Shown here: positions 11,711 through 21,237 of the stretch, piece by piece
Numbering within the stretch: position 1 is the stretch's first letter
Layout of the letters: every line of letters starts with the position of its first letter
From: Bacillota bacterium
GTDB taxonomy: Bacteria > Bacillota > Limnochordia > DTU087
Length of the DNA stretch: 64,000 bases
Assembly: GCA_012798695.1 (NCBI GenBank)
Contig: JAAZMR010000117.1
Coordinates: 1 to 64,000, forward strand
Reading direction: 5' to 3'
Made by a program: the position numbers and the translations under genes
Notes under the pieces: model-generated
What the model was told of the DNA's origin: nothing
The model's database searches: none
The model's input: only the letters and a program-made list of their open reading frames with translations

Positions 11711-11923
11711 ATGGGTAGAACTACCGTACTGGCTTTAATCAGATTTTACCAGCTATATGTTTCTCCTTATTTGGCACCACGGTGCCGTTTTTATCCAACT
11801 TGTTCGGAGTATGGACGGCAGGCTGTAGCAAAATACGGCGTTATTCGGGGCCTGGGAATGTTGTTGAAAAGGCTTTCTCACTGCCATCCTTGGGGGGCCG
11901 GAGGTTATGATCCGGTCAAATAG
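11711..11923 (+). CDS. yidD: Membrane protein insertion efficiency factor YidD
   Basis: This 70-residue protein belongs to the YidD family: [24 protein letters not shown] is split here over [13 protein letters not shown] and [11 protein letters not shown], and it ends [12 protein letters not shown]. Members assist YidC in membrane protein insertion. It lies nine bases after rnpA and 28 bases before yidC. Confidence 0.95.
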   Translation: MGRTTVLALIRFYQLYVSPYLAPRCRFYPTCSEYGRQAVAKYGVIRGLGMLLKRLSHCHPWGAGGYDPVK

Positions 11924-11951
11924 TTAAGGTAGCTGATCGGAGGCGGATTGC

Positions 11952-12569
11952 TTGGGAGTATTGAAAACCGCATTAGAGTGGATGTTGAGATTTTTCTTTG
12001 ATTTGAGCGGTAGTTACGGTATCGCTATCATTTTGCTTACACTTGCGATTCGCTTGATTCTAGCACCATTGACCTTTAGTCAAAGTAAGTCAATGGAAGC
12101 TATGAAGGCACTGCAGCCAGAGATGCAGGCCCTGCAGGAGAGATACAAAGACAAACCGGAAGAGTATCAGCGCAAAGTCATGGAATTATACCAAAAGCAT
12201 AAGGTCAATCCGCTGGGTGGCTGCTTGCCGATGCTTGTACAGCTTCCTTTTCTATGGGCTCTGTTTGCTGTATTGAGAGAATTTGATTTTGGTACTGGCT
12301 TCCTTTGGTTAACAAGCCTCAGCGCTCCAGACCCCTATTATGTGCTGCCTGTACTTTCTGCTATCACCACGTATATTCAAATGATGATGACGAGTGCTGA
12401 TGCATCTCAGAAGAGTATGATGTTTATTATGCCTGTTTTTATTGGTTACATTAGTATTAATTTCCCAGCTGGGTTAGTGATTTACTGGGTGGTTAGCAAT
12501 CTGTTTTCTATGGGTCAGCAATACCTAATAGCTCGGAAGATGAACCCTCAAGAAGGAGGGAATGCATAG
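11952..12569 (+). CDS. yidC: Membrane protein insertase YidC/SpoIIIJ
   Basis: This Oxa1-type insertase places proteins in the membrane and, in spore formers, supports forespore channel assembly. The 205-residue length is the short Gram-positive form without the large periplasmic domain. Hydrophobic segments are seen around residues 20-40, 88-106, 128-145 and 160-185, with a basic cytoplasmic loop (SKSMEAMKALQPEMQALQ) between the first two. The start is TTG at 11952, supported by GGAGG eight bases upstream; no lipoprotein signal is visible at this start. An earlier start is unlikely given the short gap to yidD. Confidence 0.93.
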   Translation: MGVLKTALEWMLRFFFDLSGSYGIAIILLTLAIRLILAPLTFSQSKSMEAMKALQPEMQALQERYKDKPEEYQRKVMELYQKHKVNPLGGCLPMLVQLPFLWALFAVLREFDFGTGFLWLTSLSAPDPYYVLPVLSAITTYIQMMMTSADASQKSMMFIMPVFIGYISINFPAGLVIYWVVSNLFSMGQQYLIARKMNPQEGGNA

Positions 12570-12571
12570 AT

Positions 12572-13207
12572 ATGAAGAGTATTGAGCGCTCGGCGAAAAC
12601 AGTGGAGGATGCCATAGCCGAGGCACTTGAGGAACTGCAAGCTTCTCGGGAAGATGTAGACATAGAGGTGCTGGATGAGGGTGCTAAGGCGTTTCTGGGG
12701 TTGATTGGTGGCAAGCAGGCCCGAGTTCGGGTGACCTTGCGAGATAAGCGGGCAGAAAAGGGTGAGGCAGCAGTTGAGTTTCTCCAGAGTATGCTTGGAC
12801 GTATGGGACTTGTTTGCGAGGTCGATTACTTCTGGGAAGAAGAAGATGTACTTAAGATCGAGATTCAAGGTGACGAATTGGGTCTGGTAATTGGCAGAAG
12901 AGGCGAAACCCTAGATGCTCTACAGTATTTGGTCAGCCTCGCCATGAATAGAAATGGTGACTGGATTCGAATCATATTAGATGCCGAGGGTTACCGGGGC
13001 AGACGAGAAGAGACGCTGAGAAACTTGGCCTTGCGTTTGGCTGATCGAGTAAAGCGTACCGGCAGAAGAGCGGTCCTCGATCCAATGAACGCCATGGAGC
13101 GGAGGATCATTCATTTGACGCTACAGGAGGATGAAAGCATTCATACCCACAGTGAGGGGGTAGCTCCTTATCGAAAGGTGATTATCGCTCCTCGCCGGAA
13201 TCGGTAA
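12572..13207 (+). CDS. khpB: RNA-binding protein Jag/KhpB
   Basis: This 211-residue protein has three parts: an N-terminal Jag domain (IERSAKTVEDAIAEALEEL, 3-21), a KH domain containing GRRGETLDALQYLV, and a C-terminal R3H domain ending ESIHTHSEGVAPYRKVII. KhpB binds RNA, often with KhpA, and affects cell elongation and division. It starts two bases after the yidC stop and closes the rpmH operon, being followed by a terminator hairpin. Confidence 0.94.
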   Translation: MKSIERSAKTVEDAIAEALEELQASREDVDIEVLDEGAKAFLGLIGGKQARVRVTLRDKRAEKGEAAVEFLQSMLGRMGLVCEVDYFWEEEDVLKIEIQGDELGLVIGRRGETLDALQYLVSLAMNRNGDWIRIILDAEGYRGRREETLRNLALRLADRVKRTGRRAVLDPMNAMERRIIHLTLQEDESIHTHSEGVAPYRKVIIAPRRNR

Positions 13208-13286
13208 AGGCGAAGGGCAGAGTACAGTCTGGAGCGAAAAGAGGGCCGAGATAGGATTTCCGGAAGGTAGGAAGCCCACCAAAAAT

Positions 13287-13324
13287 AGGAGGAGCGTGTC
13301 GTAATGACGCGTTCCTCTTTTGTG
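13287..13324 (+). terminator. Rho-independent terminator after khpB
   Basis: A 13-bp stem (AGGAGGAGCGTGT with ACGCGTTCCTCTT, three G-U pairs) around a 7-base loop is followed by a short T run. It separates the rpmH-khpB operon from mnmE. Confidence 0.7.
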
Positions 13325-13365
13325 CTTAATAGTAGAGAGGGATACAGAGAACGGGTGGTGAGGCA

Positions 13366-14760
13366 GTGGCAAGGGAGAATTGGATCGAGGATACGATAAC
13401 GGCTATATCTACTCCTTTGGGGGAAGGCGGTATTGGTATAGTGCGAGTTAGTGGCGTGGACGCAATTTCTATGGTCGATCAAGCTTTCTTTTCACCCAAA
13501 GGTCGAGATCTAGCTTCTTCCCGGAATTGGAGTGTCAATTACGGGTGGATATTGGATAAGCATAATGAGAGAATCGACGAAGTGATAGTCAGTATCATGA
13601 AAGCCCCCCATAGTTATACTCGGGAGGATGTAGTAGAAATCAATTGTCACGGGGGAGTAATCCCGTTACAAGGCGTATTGGAGCGTATGCTGGAGTTGGG
13701 TGCCAGGTTGGCTGAGCCGGGTGAGTTTACGAAGAGGGCTTTCTTGCACGGGCGCTTGGACCTAAGTCAAGCGGAGGCCGTAATCGATGTGATTCGGGCC
13801 AAGACGGATAGAAGCCATCGCTTGGCTGTACGTCAGTTGGAGGGCGGTTTATCTCAACCTATTCGCAATATGCGCCATGACTTGGTAGGTATCTTGGCAG
13901 CCATAGAAGCCGCGATTGATTTTCCCGATGAGGTAGGCGATGTAGAACCGGAAGCAGTCATGGAGGTTATCGAGAGTATTGATCAGCAGATTGCCCAGAT
14001 GCTGGCCACTGCTGACACAGGTAGGATTCTTCGCGAAGGTATCGATACTGCAATAATTGGTAGGCCCAATGTGGGCAAATCAAGTTTACTAAATCTATTG
14101 GTCCGGGAGAATCGCGCGATAGTGACTGAGATACCGGGGACTACCCGTGATGTGATTGAGGAAATTGTAAATATTCGCGGCTTTCCTTTTGTCGTTCGGG
14201 ATACAGCGGGTATTCGGCATACAGATGATGTAATTGAGAGGATCGGAGTAGAGCGTGCTATGGCCCTCATGGAAGGTGCTGATTTAGTCCTTTGCGTTGT
14301 GAATGGGTCAGAACGGTTGCAGGATGACGACATGTCTTTATTAGAACAGGTACAGGGTAAGACCGCCATACTAGTTGTCAACAAGGCTGATCTAGGGTTG
14401 GCGGTATCGGAAGCAGAGTGTCAAAAATATCTACCTGATACTCCGATAGTGAGAATCTCGGCCCGGACAGGGGAAGGGTTGGAACAACTAGAAAAGACCA
14501 TAGTGTCACAAGTCGTAGGGGGCGGAATGGACCTGACCGGGGATTCTTTGGTGGTTACTCGAGCCCGACATAAACAAGCTTTGAAAGAGGCGGCGGCTAG
14601 CCTTGATGCGGCCCGAGATACATTGAAGCAGGGCTTGCCAATGGACTTAGTATCAGTAGACGTTAGGGGAGCGGCGGAAAGTTTAGGTGAGGTTACCGGT
14701 GATACAGTCAGAGACGAGGTCATAGAACGCATATTTGCCGATTTCTGTATAGGGAAGTAG
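13366..14760 (+). CDS. mnmE: tRNA modification GTPase MnmE
   Basis: With MnmG this enzyme makes the cmnm5 modification on U34 of certain tRNAs. The 464 residues contain the formyl-THF-binding N-domain (about 1-120), a helical region, and an inserted G domain with Walker A GRPNVGKS at 232-239, TTRD, DTAG and NKAD. The C-terminal catalytic motif FCIGK holds Cys461. The start is GTG at 13366. It is followed eight bases later by the first of two mnmG genes, which is unusual in having two possible partners. Confidence 0.97.
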   Translation: MARENWIEDTITAISTPLGEGGIGIVRVSGVDAISMVDQAFFSPKGRDLASSRNWSVNYGWILDKHNERIDEVIVSIMKAPHSYTREDVVEINCHGGVIPLQGVLERMLELGARLAEPGEFTKRAFLHGRLDLSQAEAVIDVIRAKTDRSHRLAVRQLEGGLSQPIRNMRHDLVGILAAIEAAIDFPDEVGDVEPEAVMEVIESIDQQIAQMLATADTGRILREGIDTAIIGRPNVGKSSLLNLLVRENRAIVTEIPGTTRDVIEEIVNIRGFPFVVRDTAGIRHTDDVIERIGVERAMALMEGADLVLCVVNGSERLQDDDMSLLEQVQGKTAILVVNKADLGLAVSEAECQKYLPDTPIVRISARTGEGLEQLEKTIVSQVVGGGMDLTGDSLVVTRARHKQALKEAAASLDAARDTLKQGLPMDLVSVDVRGAAESLGEVTGDTVRDEVIERIFADFCIGK

Positions 14761-14768
14761 GGGTTTGG

Positions 14769-16685
14769 GTGGATGCATTATACGAATATGACGTGATTGT
14801 GGTCGGTGGTGGGCACGCTGGTTGTGAAGCAGCCTTGGCCGCTGCTCGCCTCGGATGTCGTACTGCCCTGGTTACGATGAACATAGATAGTATAGCCCAG
14901 CTTTCCTGTAATCCGGCCATTGGTGGGCCTGCAGCCAAGAGTCATCTCGTGCGGGAGATCGATGCTTTGGGTGGCGTCATGGGACGGATTATCGATCAGT
15001 CCTATATCAATATTAGGATGCTGAATTTGTCCCGAGGGCCCTCCGTACATGCTTTGCGGGCTCAGGCAGATAAGCGCTTATATCAGAGGACGATGATTCG
15101 CACTCTAGAGAACCAGCCAGGCCTGGACGTAAAGCAAGGCATAGTTACTGATATAATTGTCGATGATGGTCGGATTTGGGGAATCAGAACCAAGATGGGT
15201 GCAGCCATGCGGGCGAAGACAGTAATTCTGTGTACCGGTACGTTTTTGGGTGGATGTGTGGTCGTAGGTGAGATTCAGTATCCAGGCGGTCGTCAAGGTG
15301 AGCCGGGGGCACCGGAGTTATCCCGGAGCCTGGAGAGTGCCGGTTTTCATCTGCGACGGTTTCAGACAGCAACTCCACCTCGACTTGACCGAAGAAGTGT
15401 GGATTTCACCAAACTGATAGAGCAAAAGGGTGCGGAGAGACCATTACGATTTTCTTTCTGGGAACCACGACGAGAAATCCAACAAATGTCCTGCTGGTTG
15501 ACTGCTACGAATGCACAGACTATCGATGTAGTCAGGGATAACCTACATCGGTCACCGATTCAAACGGGGCTGGTGTCGACCAAAGGACCCCATTTCTGTC
15601 CATCCATAGATCGCAAGGTAATGCGGTTTCCTGACAAGGTGGATCACCAGATCTTCCTTGAACCGGAAGGAGAGGAAACCACTGAACTCTATGTATTGGG
15701 GCTGACTACCAGTATGCCAGAGGATGTACAGTTGGCCTTGCTGAGAACTATACCGGGACTGGAGAATGTGAAGATTATGCGACCTGCTTATGCAGTTGAG
15801 TATGATTTCATTGATCCATGGCAGGTAAAGCCATCTATGGAAAGTAAGCTGGTAGCAGGATTATTTACGGCGGGACAGATCAATGGAACGTCGGGGTATG
15901 AAGAAGCAGCTGCCCAAGGTATCATGGCGGGGATCAATGCAGCCCGCTTTATGCGTGGGTTACCTCCCTTTGAGTTGAGTCGGAGAGAGGCATATATTGG
16001 GGTCTTGATAGACGATTTAGTCACTAAGGGTGTGGAAGAACCCTATCGGATGATGACTTCTAGAGCGGAGTACCGAGTGAGTTTACGGCAGGATAATGCC
16101 GACTTGCGGTTGGCTGATTTTGGCTATCGTTTAGGGATGCTATCTGAAGTAGAATACCGCCGATTTGAGGAAAAGCGACAGAGTATCAGAAACGAGGTCG
16201 CTCGGTTGCAGGGAATTAGGGTTACCCCTACCGCGTCAGTACGGGAGGCGTTAATAAGGATGGGGAGTGGTGACCTGGCGAAGCCGGTTAGTGCGGCTGA
16301 TATCCTGCAGCGGCCAGAACTATCTTATGCAGATTTGGCCAAGGTGGGAGTGGAGATGAGGAGCCTGCCTTGGGAAGTAAGGCAGCAGGTAGAGATCGAG
16401 GTGAAGTTTGCCGGTTATCTGGCCCGAGAAAAGCGTCAGATGGCCGGTGTAGCTCGATTAGAAGCACAGAAAATTCCCGTGGGTACAGATTTCGGTCAGG
16501 TCATGGGGCTGAGATCGGAAGCGGTAGAGCTTTTGAGGAAGATTCAGCCGCTATCTATTGGCCAAGCGGCGCGGATACCAGGGATAAACCCTGGTGATGT
16601 CTCTATATTACAGGTATGGTTGGCACAAAAGGGCAAAGGACAGCAGATGGCCGTTCAGGGCCGGGTTGGCAAGTCTTCAAGGTAG
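14769..16685 (+). CDS. mnmG: MnmG paralogue 1 (tRNA U34 modification, divergent)
   Basis: This is a 638-residue FAD protein of the MnmG/GidA family. The dinucleotide motif [19 protein letters not shown] is at 11-29. The two cysteines of the family are kept: Cys47 in SCNPAIGG and Cys277 in HFCPSIDRK. Deviations occur in otherwise conserved segments: GGPAAKSHL instead of the usual G-x-AKG form, and [10 protein letters not shown] instead of KTGTPPR. The TSRAEYR motif is intact. The C-terminal helical domain that contacts MnmE is present ([12 protein letters not shown] through [12 protein letters not shown]). The start at 14769 is an in-frame GTG. It follows mnmE directly and precedes a second mnmG by nine bases. 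Confidence 0.9.
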   Translation: MDALYEYDVIVVGGGHAGCEAALAAARLGCRTALVTMNIDSIAQLSCNPAIGGPAAKSHLVREIDALGGVMGRIIDQSYINIRMLNLSRGPSVHALRAQADKRLYQRTMIRTLENQPGLDVKQGIVTDIIVDDGRIWGIRTKMGAAMRAKTVILCTGTFLGGCVVVGEIQYPGGRQGEPGAPELSRSLESAGFHLRRFQTATPPRLDRRSVDFTKLIEQKGAERPLRFSFWEPRREIQQMSCWLTATNAQTIDVVRDNLHRSPIQTGLVSTKGPHFCPSIDRKVMRFPDKVDHQIFLEPEGEETTELYVLGLTTSMPEDVQLALLRTIPGLENVKIMRPAYAVEYDFIDPWQVKPSMESKLVAGLFTAGQINGTSGYEEAAAQGIMAGINAARFMRGLPPFELSRREAYIGVLIDDLVTKGVEEPYRMMTSRAEYRVSLRQDNADLRLADFGYRLGMLSEVEYRRFEEKRQSIRNEVARLQGIRVTPTASVREALIRMGSGDLAKPVSAADILQRPELSYADLAKVGVEMRSLPWEVRQQVEIEVKFAGYLAREKRQMAGVARLEAQKIPVGTDFGQVMGLRSEAVELLRKIQPLSIGQAARIPGINPGDVSILQVWLAQKGKGQQMAVQGRVGKSSR

Positions 16686-16694
16686 GGATGAGCG

Positions 16695-18596
16695 GTGGAT
16701 AATTTCGATGTAATCGTCATAGGGGCTGGTCATGCTGGGTGTGAAGCGGCATTAGCGACTGCTCGCATGGGGTTTCGCACCGTAGTATTTGCGCTCGCTT
16801 TAGACAGTGTTGCTTTGATGCCATGCAATCCGTCTATTGGAGGCCCAGGCAAGGCGCAGCTGGTGAGAGAGATCGATGCCTTAGGTGGAGAAATGGGGCG
16901 TAATACAGATTATGCCTATATGCATATTCGGGTACTGAATACAAAGAAAGGCCCAGCAGTTCAGGCCTTGCGCGCTCAAATGGATCGGAAGCTGTATTCG
17001 TGGAGGATGCGGCAGGTGCTGGAGAGTCAGCCCGGTCTTTATCTACAAGAGGGATGTGTAGAAAGTATCGTGGTGCAAGGAGACAAGGTGCGGGGTGTCA
17101 CTCTGCGTACCGGTGAAAGAATCGGCGGCCAGTGCGTGATAGTCGCCAGCGGTACCTATATGAGATCATTGATCCATGTGGGCGAGATCAACTATGAGTC
17201 AGGTCCTCAGTCACAGCAGACTACACATGGGTTGAGCCGAAGCCTGGAAGAGCTGGGCTTTCAGCTTGTACGTTTCAAGACGGGTACGCCGCCCAGGGCC
17301 AATAGTCGTTCCTTAGATTATGATCAAATGACCCGTATGGCAGGGCAACAGGTACACCGCGGATTTTCCTTCCAAGGGCAATTGGAACCTAAGGAGCAGC
17401 TGCCTTGTTGGTTGACATATACGACTCTGAAAACTCATGAGATTATCTCAGCCAATTTAGGTCGCACTGCTTTATATAGTGGGGCGATTGTGGGGATTGG
17501 TCCCCGGTATTGCCCATCATTGGAAAGCAAGATCGTGCAGTTTCCTGATAAGAATTTCCATCAGGTGTTCATAGAGCCAGAAGGGTGGGATACCCAGGAA
17601 GTTTACCTGAGTGGGGTTTCTACTAGTCTCCCGGCCGATGTCCAGATGGAAGTCGTAAGGAGTATTCCAGGGTTAGAGCATGTAGAAATCATGCGGCTTG
17701 CCTATGCTATCGAATATGATTGTTTGGCTCCGCACCAGCTAAAGCTTAATCTGGAGGCAAAGGATATTGAAGGGTTGTATTTTGCTGGCCAGATCAATGG
17801 TAGTTCTGGTTATGAAGAGGCCGCGGCACAGGGGCTGATAGCCGGAATTAACTGTGGGCAGAGGTTGCGAGGTGAACCGCCCTTGATCCTCGGTCGGGAT
17901 CAAGCGTATATCGGAGTCCTCATTGATGATCTAGTGACAAAGACTATTAACGAACCTTATCGGATGATGACTTCACTTGCAGAATATAGGTTACTGCTGC
18001 GGCAAGACAACGCCGATCGCCGATTAGCCCATTTTGGCAGAGAGATAGGGTTGCTTTCAGAAGAGCAATATGACGTGACTCAACAGAGGTGGTCTGCGGT
18101 GGAAAGGGAGATCCAGAGACTCAAGCAGTGGCGGCTGAGCCCCTCGATGGAAGTAAATGCGATTTTGCGGGAGATCGGTAGCACGCCCCTACAGAACGTA
18201 CTTTCAGGAGAGGAACTCCTCCGTAGGCCGGAGATCTCCTATGGTCAGCTAATGGCGTTGGGATGGGATGCTAGTATACAAGATGAGATAGGGAGTCTAG
18301 TGGAGACGGAGATCAAGTACGCTGGTTACATTCGGAAGCAAGAGCGATCTGTGGATAGGTTCCAAAGACTGGAGGCTAGGAAACTACCTGATTGGCTGGA
18401 GTATGGTCAGGTGGAAGGCCTCTCCAAGGAAGCGCAAGAGAAATTGGCGGCAGTGCGGCCAGCCTCATTGGGTCAGGCCTCGCGGATTGCAGGTGTTTCA
18501 CCGGCGGACATATCTGTTTTGATGATTTACCTAGAGCAGCGAGGGCGGCGAAGACAAGTTGGAGGAACAGAACAGGCGAAAGGTGGCCAGGAGTAG
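16695..18596 (+). CDS. mnmG: MnmG paralogue 2 (Bacillus-type MnmG)
   Basis: This second full-length MnmG has 633 residues. By eye it is closer to B. subtilis MnmG than paralogue 1 is: [32 protein letters not shown] and RYCPSLESK are near-identical to the classical sequence. The FAD motif [18 protein letters not shown] is at 9-26, and the conserved cysteines are Cys44 and Cys273. One deviation stands out: the usual TSRAEYR is TSLAEYR. The start at 16695 is GTG. The stop codon is directly followed by the rsmG ATG. The pair could be specialised for different tRNAs, could form a heterodimer with MnmE, or one could have a different function; I cannot tell which. Confidence 0.93.
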   Translation: MDNFDVIVIGAGHAGCEAALATARMGFRTVVFALALDSVALMPCNPSIGGPGKAQLVREIDALGGEMGRNTDYAYMHIRVLNTKKGPAVQALRAQMDRKLYSWRMRQVLESQPGLYLQEGCVESIVVQGDKVRGVTLRTGERIGGQCVIVASGTYMRSLIHVGEINYESGPQSQQTTHGLSRSLEELGFQLVRFKTGTPPRANSRSLDYDQMTRMAGQQVHRGFSFQGQLEPKEQLPCWLTYTTLKTHEIISANLGRTALYSGAIVGIGPRYCPSLESKIVQFPDKNFHQVFIEPEGWDTQEVYLSGVSTSLPADVQMEVVRSIPGLEHVEIMRLAYAIEYDCLAPHQLKLNLEAKDIEGLYFAGQINGSSGYEEAAAQGLIAGINCGQRLRGEPPLILGRDQAYIGVLIDDLVTKTINEPYRMMTSLAEYRLLLRQDNADRRLAHFGREIGLLSEEQYDVTQQRWSAVEREIQRLKQWRLSPSMEVNAILREIGSTPLQNVLSGEELLRRPEISYGQLMALGWDASIQDEIGSLVETEIKYAGYIRKQERSVDRFQRLEARKLPDWLEYGQVEGLSKEAQEKLAAVRPASLGQASRIAGVSPADISVLMIYLEQRGRRRQVGGTEQAKGGQE

Positions 18597-19310
18597 ATGA
18601 CCTTAGGGGCAGAAATTCGTGAAAAGGCCGCAGTCCTGGATATCGATATTTCAGCAAACGCGGAAACACTATTTGAAAAGCATGCTCAACTACTGCACGA
18701 ATGGAATCAGCGGTTGAATTTGACCCGTATACCAGAGGAAGAGGTAGCAGACAAGCATTTTCTTGACTCGCTGACGGTATTGGCGGTATCAGAAGTCGAA
18801 GAGGCGGCTCGCATAATCGATGTGGGGAGTGGAGCCGGGTTTCCGGGGATTCCCTTGAAAGTGGCGAGGCCAAACATAGATGTAACCCTAGTGGATTCTT
18901 TGGGGAAACGTGTGAAATTTTTAGAAACTGTCGTAGAAGCTCTGAATCTGCAGGGAGTGTCCTGCTATCATGCTCGGGCAGAGGCAATAGGCCGGGACGA
19001 GAAACATCGAGAGAAGTACGATGTAGCTGTGGCCAGAGCGGTAGCGAATCTAGCAACATTGTGTGAGTATCTGCTGCCTTTGGTCCGGTTGGGTGGCATA
19101 ATGGTCGGGATGAAGGGTCCCAGCGGTGTAGATGAGATAGAGGAAGCGGAGGTAGCGATACGCGAACTGGGAGGGCGGGTTCGGGATATCGTGGAGATAA
19201 GTCTACCGGACGGAGATGGTAGACAGTTGATTGTGATCGAAAAGGTAAGGAAGACGCCTCCCCAATATCCGAGACGACCGGGGATACCCAAGAAGGCACC
19301 ACTAGGGTAA
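18597..19310 (+). CDS. rsmG: 16S rRNA (guanine-N7) methyltransferase RsmG
   Basis: RsmG (GidB) methylates G527 of 16S rRNA using S-adenosylmethionine. The 237 residues show the SAM site VGSGAGFPGIPL starting near residue 76, VDSLGKRVKFLE, and the family tail TPPQYPRRPGIPKKAPL. The ATG at 18597 directly abuts the mnmG-2 stop codon, so translation is likely coupled. It closes the mnmE-mnmG-mnmG-rsmG run and is followed by a terminator. Confidence 0.96.
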   Translation: MTLGAEIREKAAVLDIDISANAETLFEKHAQLLHEWNQRLNLTRIPEEEVADKHFLDSLTVLAVSEVEEAARIIDVGSGAGFPGIPLKVARPNIDVTLVDSLGKRVKFLETVVEALNLQGVSCYHARAEAIGRDEKHREKYDVAVARAVANLATLCEYLLPLVRLGGIMVGMKGPSGVDEIEEAEVAIRELGGRVRDIVEISLPDGDGRQLIVIEKVRKTPPQYPRRPGIPKKAPLG

Positions 19311-19354
19311 GAGACGGTTCGGGGGAAACATGACTAGGGGAGACAATGGTGCAA

Positions 19355-19390
19355 GGGAGCCTAGTATGTGTTGAGCAGGCTCCCCTTTTG
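19355..19390 (+). terminator. Rho-independent terminator after rsmG
   Basis: The stem GGGAGCCT (19355-19362) pairs with AGGCTCCC (19377-19384) and is followed by CTTTTG and a second T run. It ends the mnmE-rsmG operon. Confidence 0.75.
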
Positions 19391-19447
19391 TTTTTGGGGC
19401 AAGAGGGAGATGGGTCGGTGAAGCTGGTCTAGGTTGAGGATGTGGTT

Positions 19448-19477
19448 AACCCTCGGTAGAAGGATGCCGGGGGTTTT
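19448..19477 (+). terminator. Second terminator-like hairpin before noc
   Basis: AACCCTCGG (19448-19456) pairs with CCGGGGGTT (19467-19475; one T-G pair) and runs into TTTT. It could back up the previous terminator or act as an attenuator in the noc leader. Confidence 0.45.
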
Positions 19478-19568
19478 GCGTGAGGGCAGGAATGGGAAAG
19501 GGTAAGAGCGAAAGGCTTTAAGAAGGCAATTATGGTGAAATATGAGTGGCTGTGAGGGGAGGAAGAGC

Positions 19569-20474
19569 ATGCGCCTAGGTGATGTCCTACGGGCTAGAAG
19601 TAGAGATTCAGAGGATACGGAGCAAGCTCAAACAGGGGGGACGCCGGAATCTGGGGGTATGGTGGTCGACATTCCCTTAGCGATTATCGAAGCTAATCCG
19701 TTTCAGCCTCGTTCCGGTTTCGATGAAGAGAGTATGAAAGAATTGGCACAATCCCTAGTTGAGCATGGGTTGATTCAACCGGTCATTGTGCGCTCCTGCC
19801 CAGGTGGATATCAGTTGGTGGCAGGAGAACGGCGGGTGCGAGCTGCCCGATATTTGGGTTGGCAGACGATTCCTGCAGTGGTGCGGGAGTTAGATGATGT
19901 AGCGAGCGCGCAAGTGGCCTTGATCGAGAATCTGCAGCGAGAGGATTTGAACTACTGGGAGGAAGCTGAAGCATATCAACGATTATTGCGTGAGTTCAGC
20001 ATGACCCAAGAGGATTTGGCGGAGAAGATCGGCAAGAGTCAATCCGCCATTGCTAATAAGTTGCGGCTCTTGCGGTTAAGTCCCCGAGTGCGGGCGAGTA
20101 TTTCCCGGGAAATAATGTCGGAGCGGCACTGCCGAGCACTGCTGCGTCTCGATTCGGAAGAGGCCCAGCTGCAGGTCATAGAAGCCATAAAGGAGAGACA
20201 TCTTTCTGTAAAGGACACAGAGGAACTAATTCGGCAGCTAAAAGATGGAGGCACACCGAAACAGCCTCGTCAAAGAGTGATACGGCTGTGGAAAGATGCT
20301 CGTCTACTGCAGAACAGTGTGCGGCGGCTAGTGAAGGAAATGCGGGCCGGTGGAGCCGAGGTAGAGCTAGAGGAGACCCAAGAAGAAGATGTGTTAGAGC
20401 TGAGAGTTCGAATTAAGCAGGTGCCGAACACAAAGAGGCCAGATGGTGCGGAACAACAGCCGGAGAGTAGGTGA
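19569..20474 (+). CDS. noc: Nucleoid occlusion protein Noc
   Basis: Noc is a ParB-family CTPase that binds its own DNA sites and blocks division over the nucleoid. The sequence has the CTP-binding region (GERRVRAA, residues 86-93) and the helix-turn-helix near 145-170. Residues at the positions known to separate Noc from ParB fit Noc: Gln158, Lys164 and Arg186 correspond to Q173/K179/R201 in the published comparison. A perfect Noc-binding palindrome lies within this gene (20099-20114). The ATG at 19569 (301 aa) has a GGGGAGGA ribosome site; an earlier ATG at 19542 has none. parA follows after four bases. Confidence 0.9.
   Translation: MRLGDVLRARSRDSEDTEQAQTGGTPESGGMVVDIPLAIIEANPFQPRSGFDEESMKELAQSLVEHGLIQPVIVRSCPGGYQLVAGERRVRAARYLGWQTIPAVVRELDDVASAQVALIENLQREDLNYWEEAEAYQRLLREFSMTQEDLAEKIGKSQSAIANKLRLLRLSPRVRASISREIMSERHCRALLRLDSEEAQLQVIEAIKERHLSVKDTEELIRQLKDGGTPKQPRQRVIRLWKDARLLQNSVRRLVKEMRAGGAEVELEETQEEDVLELRVRIKQVPNTKRPDGAEQQPESR
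20099..20114. promoter_or_regulatory. Noc-binding site (NBS), perfect palindrome
   Basis: TATTTCCCGGGAAATA is a 16-bp perfect palindrome identical to the Noc-binding consensus described in Bacillus. It is inside the noc coding sequence, spanning codons for Ser-Ile-Ser-Arg-Glu-Ile. It could nucleate Noc near the origin or tie noc expression to Noc levels. Confidence 0.75.
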
Positions 20475-20478
20475 GGCT

Positions 20479-21237
20479 ATGGCTATATGCTTAGCGGTAG
20501 TGAACCAAAAGGGCGGAGTGGGCAAAAGCACGACAGCGGTGAACCTGGCAGCTTGTTTGGGAGAGTTGGAGAAGCGGGTACTGCTGGTAGATATTGATCC
20601 CCAGGGTAACGCTAGTAGTGGAGTGGGGATCGAGAAGAATCGAGTGCAAGGCTGCATGTATGACGTCCTAATTGAAGGGCGGGCAATGGCAGAGGTCATT
20701 CAACCAACCGCGATTGCCGGGCTAGATGTAGCCCCAGCGACACTCGATTTGGCAGGAGCCGAGATCGAATTAGTAGCTGCAATGTCTCGTGAGTATCGGT
20801 TAAAGAGCTCATTATCAGGGGTGGAGGGGCGGTATGACTATATCCTGATCGATGCACCTCCATCCTTGGGCTTGCTGACAATTAATGCGCTGAGTGCGGC
20901 GACAGGCGCTTTGGTGCCCATCCAGTGTGAGTACTACGCCCTTGAAGGTGTAAGTCAGCTGATGAGTACTGTAAAACTGGTAAAGGACCATCTTAACCCG
21001 GACTTGGAGATTGGTGGGGTGTTGATGACAATGTATGATGCCCGAACGAACCTTTCTCAACAGGTAGTGGAGGAAGTAAGAGGGTATTTCGGCGACAAGG
21101 TATTTCGGACGATCATACCTAGGAATGTGCGATTGAGTGAAGCGCCTAGCCATGGGCAGCCGATTACCTTGTATGACCAGCAATGTCGGGGGGCTCAAGC
21201 GTATAGGCAGTTGGCTAGGGAGTTGATTGGGACATGA
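20479..21237 (+). CDS. parA: Chromosome partitioning ATPase ParA/Soj
   Basis: This deviant-Walker ATPase acts with ParB in origin segregation and in control of DnaA. The motif KGGVGKST is at residues 11-18, followed by VLLVDIDPQGNAS and YDYILIDAPPSLG. I start at the ATG at 20479 (252 aa), which follows AGGTGAGG and begins MAICLAVVNQKGG, the usual N-terminus. The open frame reaches 12 codons further upstream into noc, without support. The last codon overlaps the parB start by four bases. Confidence 0.96.
   Translation: MAICLAVVNQKGGVGKSTTAVNLAACLGELEKRVLLVDIDPQGNASSGVGIEKNRVQGCMYDVLIEGRAMAEVIQPTAIAGLDVAPATLDLAGAEIELVAAMSREYRLKSSLSGVEGRYDYILIDAPPSLGLLTINALSAATGALVPIQCEYYALEGVSQLMSTVKLVKDHLNPDLEIGGVLMTMYDARTNLSQQVVEEVRGYFGDKVFRTIIPRNVRLSEAPSHGQPITLYDQQCRGAQAYRQLARELIGT

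Noticed and set aside
18376-19302. A 308-codon open frame on the minus strand
   Set aside because: It lies opposite the end of mnmG-2 and rsmG, is rich in Pro/Leu/Ser as expected of an antisense shadow, and has no start-site support.
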